The notes under the pieces are model-generated. The model worked only from the letters and a program-made list of their open reading frames with translations, searched no databases and was not told the DNA's origin. This document shows positions 62,517 to 64,000 of a stretch of DNA of 64,000 bases, piece after piece; within the stretch, counting starts at the first letter, position 1; every line of letters begins with the position of its first letter. Position numbers and translations under genes: made by a program. Origin of the DNA: Parietichytrium sp. I65-24A. Lineage: Eukaryota; Sar; Bigyra; Thraustochytrida; Thraustochytriidae. Where the stretch lies: the NCBI GenBank assembly GCA_012862575.1, contig BLSF01000013.1, positions 62,001 through 126,000 on the forward strand, given 5' to 3'.

Positions 62517-64000
62517 ATGGACGCTGCACGTATCGAAGAGCTTCTCAAGCTCAACAAAGCCGATGAGGAGACCCAGGCGGCGCGCATGGAGAAGGTCAAG
62601 GGACTCAAGGTCTTGTGGGTCACTGCGCCGTGCATTGGCGGAATGAGCCAGGGCCTTAAAGACAGTGCACGATGGGCTGTTGATAGCGGCGCCGTTATCT
62701 ACGGAGCTTTTGAGTCTGAGAATGACAAGCTTTTTCAGATCATGTCAGAAGAAGGCCTCATCTCGCACGCATTCTTCTCGGACCTCAGCACCGAAAACGC
62801 GGGCCAAACGTACGCCAATTACTTGAAGGAGCAGGGAGTTGAGCTTGATGGCGTCTTCTCCCCTTATGAAAATGCTCAGACTCTTGTTGGAGAGATCGCC
62901 GAACTTCTCGGACTTCCAGGCAACCCAAGCAAGGCATACAAAATTGCGCGATCGAAACACTGGGCTCGCACGGTCACCGCAGCAGCTGGCCTTGCAACTC
63001 CACGCTCTGCGCAGGCATCCAGCCGTGAGGAGCTCGCGAAAGTTGTAGAGGAGGTTGGGTTCCCATGTATCGTGAAGCCATCGTCCGGGGCCGGTTCCTG
63101 CGGAGTTTTGCGCGCCAACACTGTTCAGGAGGCCCTCGAAGCTTACGACTTTATCGAGAAGGACCTCTCTGAGAACGCTATGATGGCATACAACCCGGGA
63201 TGCGAGCGCAGCGTTGTCGTGGAGCAGTTTCTTGTCGGTGACGAATTTGACGTAGACATGCTTGTGTGGAATGGCGAGCTTATGTACTCTCAGGTGGTGT
63301 TCAACTGGCCATGCATTAAGCCATACTTTCTGGAGACTGGAACCCAGATGCCAGCGCCACAGCCAAAGGACGTACAAGACGCTCTGCGCGACTACTCGTT
63401 TGCATGTGTCAAGGCCATGGGATTCACCCAAGGCTGCTTTCACGTTGAGGTCATGTACACCGCAGAGGGGCCTGTGCTTATTGAAGTGAATGCCCGCCAG
63501 GGCGGTGGCCCAAACCAGGTGTTCAATTTGGAGATGTGCAACGTCAACATGTTCGCCAACTTCTTTATGTCCATCTGCGGAATTCCTATCAACCCACCTC
63601 ACCATGCGCCAACTTTTGCCATGGCAGATTACGCAATCACCTCCCCATACACTGGAATTCTTCTGGATGACAATCACATGAACCATATCCGCGCGCACCC
63701 TAACCATGTCCGCTCCCAAAACTTCATTAAGCCAGGAAACAAGGTTCGCGGACTTGACTCTGGATTTCCAGAGTGGGTCAGCCAGTTCATTGTCCGCGGT
63801 GAATCTGCAGAGCATTGCTCTGATATTGTCAACTCTCTGCTCGAGTGCATCGAGCAAAAGATCACCGTCCTCCCACACACCGAGGCCTCGAAAGCCGAAA
63901 AGGCTGCTCAAGCTCGGGAAACACCAGAAGAGGATCTTCCTGAGGTCGCAAAGCTGACTCTCAACGCTGTAGTCGAGCAAACCGCCCAGGCCGACGCTGA
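62517..64000 (+). CDS. ATP-grasp ligase, carnosine-synthase/L-amino-acid-ligase type (5' part, runs off window)
   Basis: ATG at 62517 opens a frame that stays open to the window end (494 codons plus two bases). Residues ~30-140 form the Rossmann-like N-terminal domain (GLKVLWVTAPCIGGMSQGLK). The ATP-grasp fold follows: GNPSKAYKIARSKHWAR, the ATP-binding loop IVKPSSGAGSCGV (about 195), VVEQFLVGDEFDVDM (about 250) and the metal site FHVEVMYTAEGPVLIEVNAR with QGGGPNQ (about 315-345). This motif set is that of ATP-dependent amino-acid ligases such as carnosine synthase (CARNS1) and bacterial dipeptide ligases, which form acyl-phosphate intermediates. Codon use is strongly biased to C- and G-ending codons, suggesting high expression, and it produces a spurious long antisense frame. 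Substrates and the C-terminus are not visible. Confidence 0.85.
   Translation, partial: MDAARIEELLKLNKADEETQAARMEKVKGLKVLWVTAPCIGGMSQGLKDSARWAVDSGAVIYGAFESENDKLFQIMSEEGLISHAFFSDLSTENAGQTYANYLKEQGVELDGVFSPYENAQTLVGEIAELLGLPGNPSKAYKIARSKHWARTVTAAAGLATPRSAQASSREELAKVVEEVGFPCIVKPSSGAGSCGVLRANTVQEALEAYDFIEKDLSENAMMAYNPGCERSVVVEQFLVGDEFDVDMLVWNGELMYSQVVFNWPCIKPYFLETGTQMPAPQPKDVQDALRDYSFACVKAMGFTQGCFHVEVMYTAEGPVLIEVNARQGGGPNQVFNLEMCNVNMFANFFMSICGIPINPPHHAPTFAMADYAITSPYTGILLDDNHMNHIRAHPNHVRSQNFIKPGNKVRGLDSGFPEWVSQFIVRGESAEHCSDIVNSLLECIEQKITVLPHTEASKAEKAAQARETPEEDLPEVAKLTLNAVVEQTAQADA

Noticed and set aside
62745-63980. 411-residue open frame antisense to the ATP-grasp gene
   Set aside because: Strong third-position bias on the plus strand removes antisense stops. 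The plus frame has all ATP-grasp motifs.

Overview
The window looks like nuclear DNA of an intron-poor protist, most likely a stramenopile and perhaps a labyrinthulomycete (thraustochytrid). That placement is inference. It rests on purely eukaryotic gene content (SMG1 kinase, tubulin cofactor E, NOG1, TSR2, an SR/RanBP2 zinc-finger protein), on nearly all genes being single open frames, and on class C GPCR paralogues in tandem. Spliceosomal introns (GTAAGT...AG, 69-111 nt) are visible only in the two receptor genes.

Layout. 0-11.3 kb: an Sfi1-like centrin-binding-type repeat protein, then a 2,566-residue SMG1 kinase. 11.5-13.5 kb: a protein with a signal peptide, a SpeD-like domain lacking its pyruvoyl serine, a spermidine-synthase-like domain and a VHL-like beta domain. 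15.5-23.4 kb: two class C (GABA-B-like) receptors. The second carries two complete ligand-binding domains before one 7TM domain. 24.0-30.3 kb: a leucine-rich-repeat gene with a frame change, tubulin cofactor E on the minus strand, and a putative doubly acylated orphan. 31-32.7 kb: a Tc1/mariner-like transposase-derived gene. 32.7-45 kb: gene-poor DNA with two RXYLT1-like glycosyltransferase paralogues. 45-51.2 kb: TSR2, an aldo/keto reductase fused to a VHL-like domain, a lysine-rich zinc-finger protein and NOG1. 52.7-56.6 kb: a five-finger RanBP2 protein, a small coiled-coil protein and a small Cys-rich protein. 56.6-62.5 kb: a gene-poor stretch. 62.5 kb to the end: the first 494 codons of an ATP-grasp ligase resembling carnosine synthase.

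Functional themes. TSR2, NOG1 and probably the lysine-rich zinc-finger protein serve ribosome biogenesis and lie within 6 kb. The reductase and the SpeD/SpeE protein are unrelated enzymes that both have an N-terminal hydrophobic targeting segment and a C-terminal VHL-like domain. The receptors and the acylated orphan suggest membrane signalling. The glycosyltransferases are Golgi-type type II membrane proteins.

Intergenic DNA carries a recurrent GTAC-core palindromic motif, including one 18-mer present identically twice 14 kb apart. It also holds a 36-bp dispersed repeat, several microsatellites, a 9-bp minisatellite and an ~80-bp tandem duplication. All identifications were made by eye from motifs; no database search was run.
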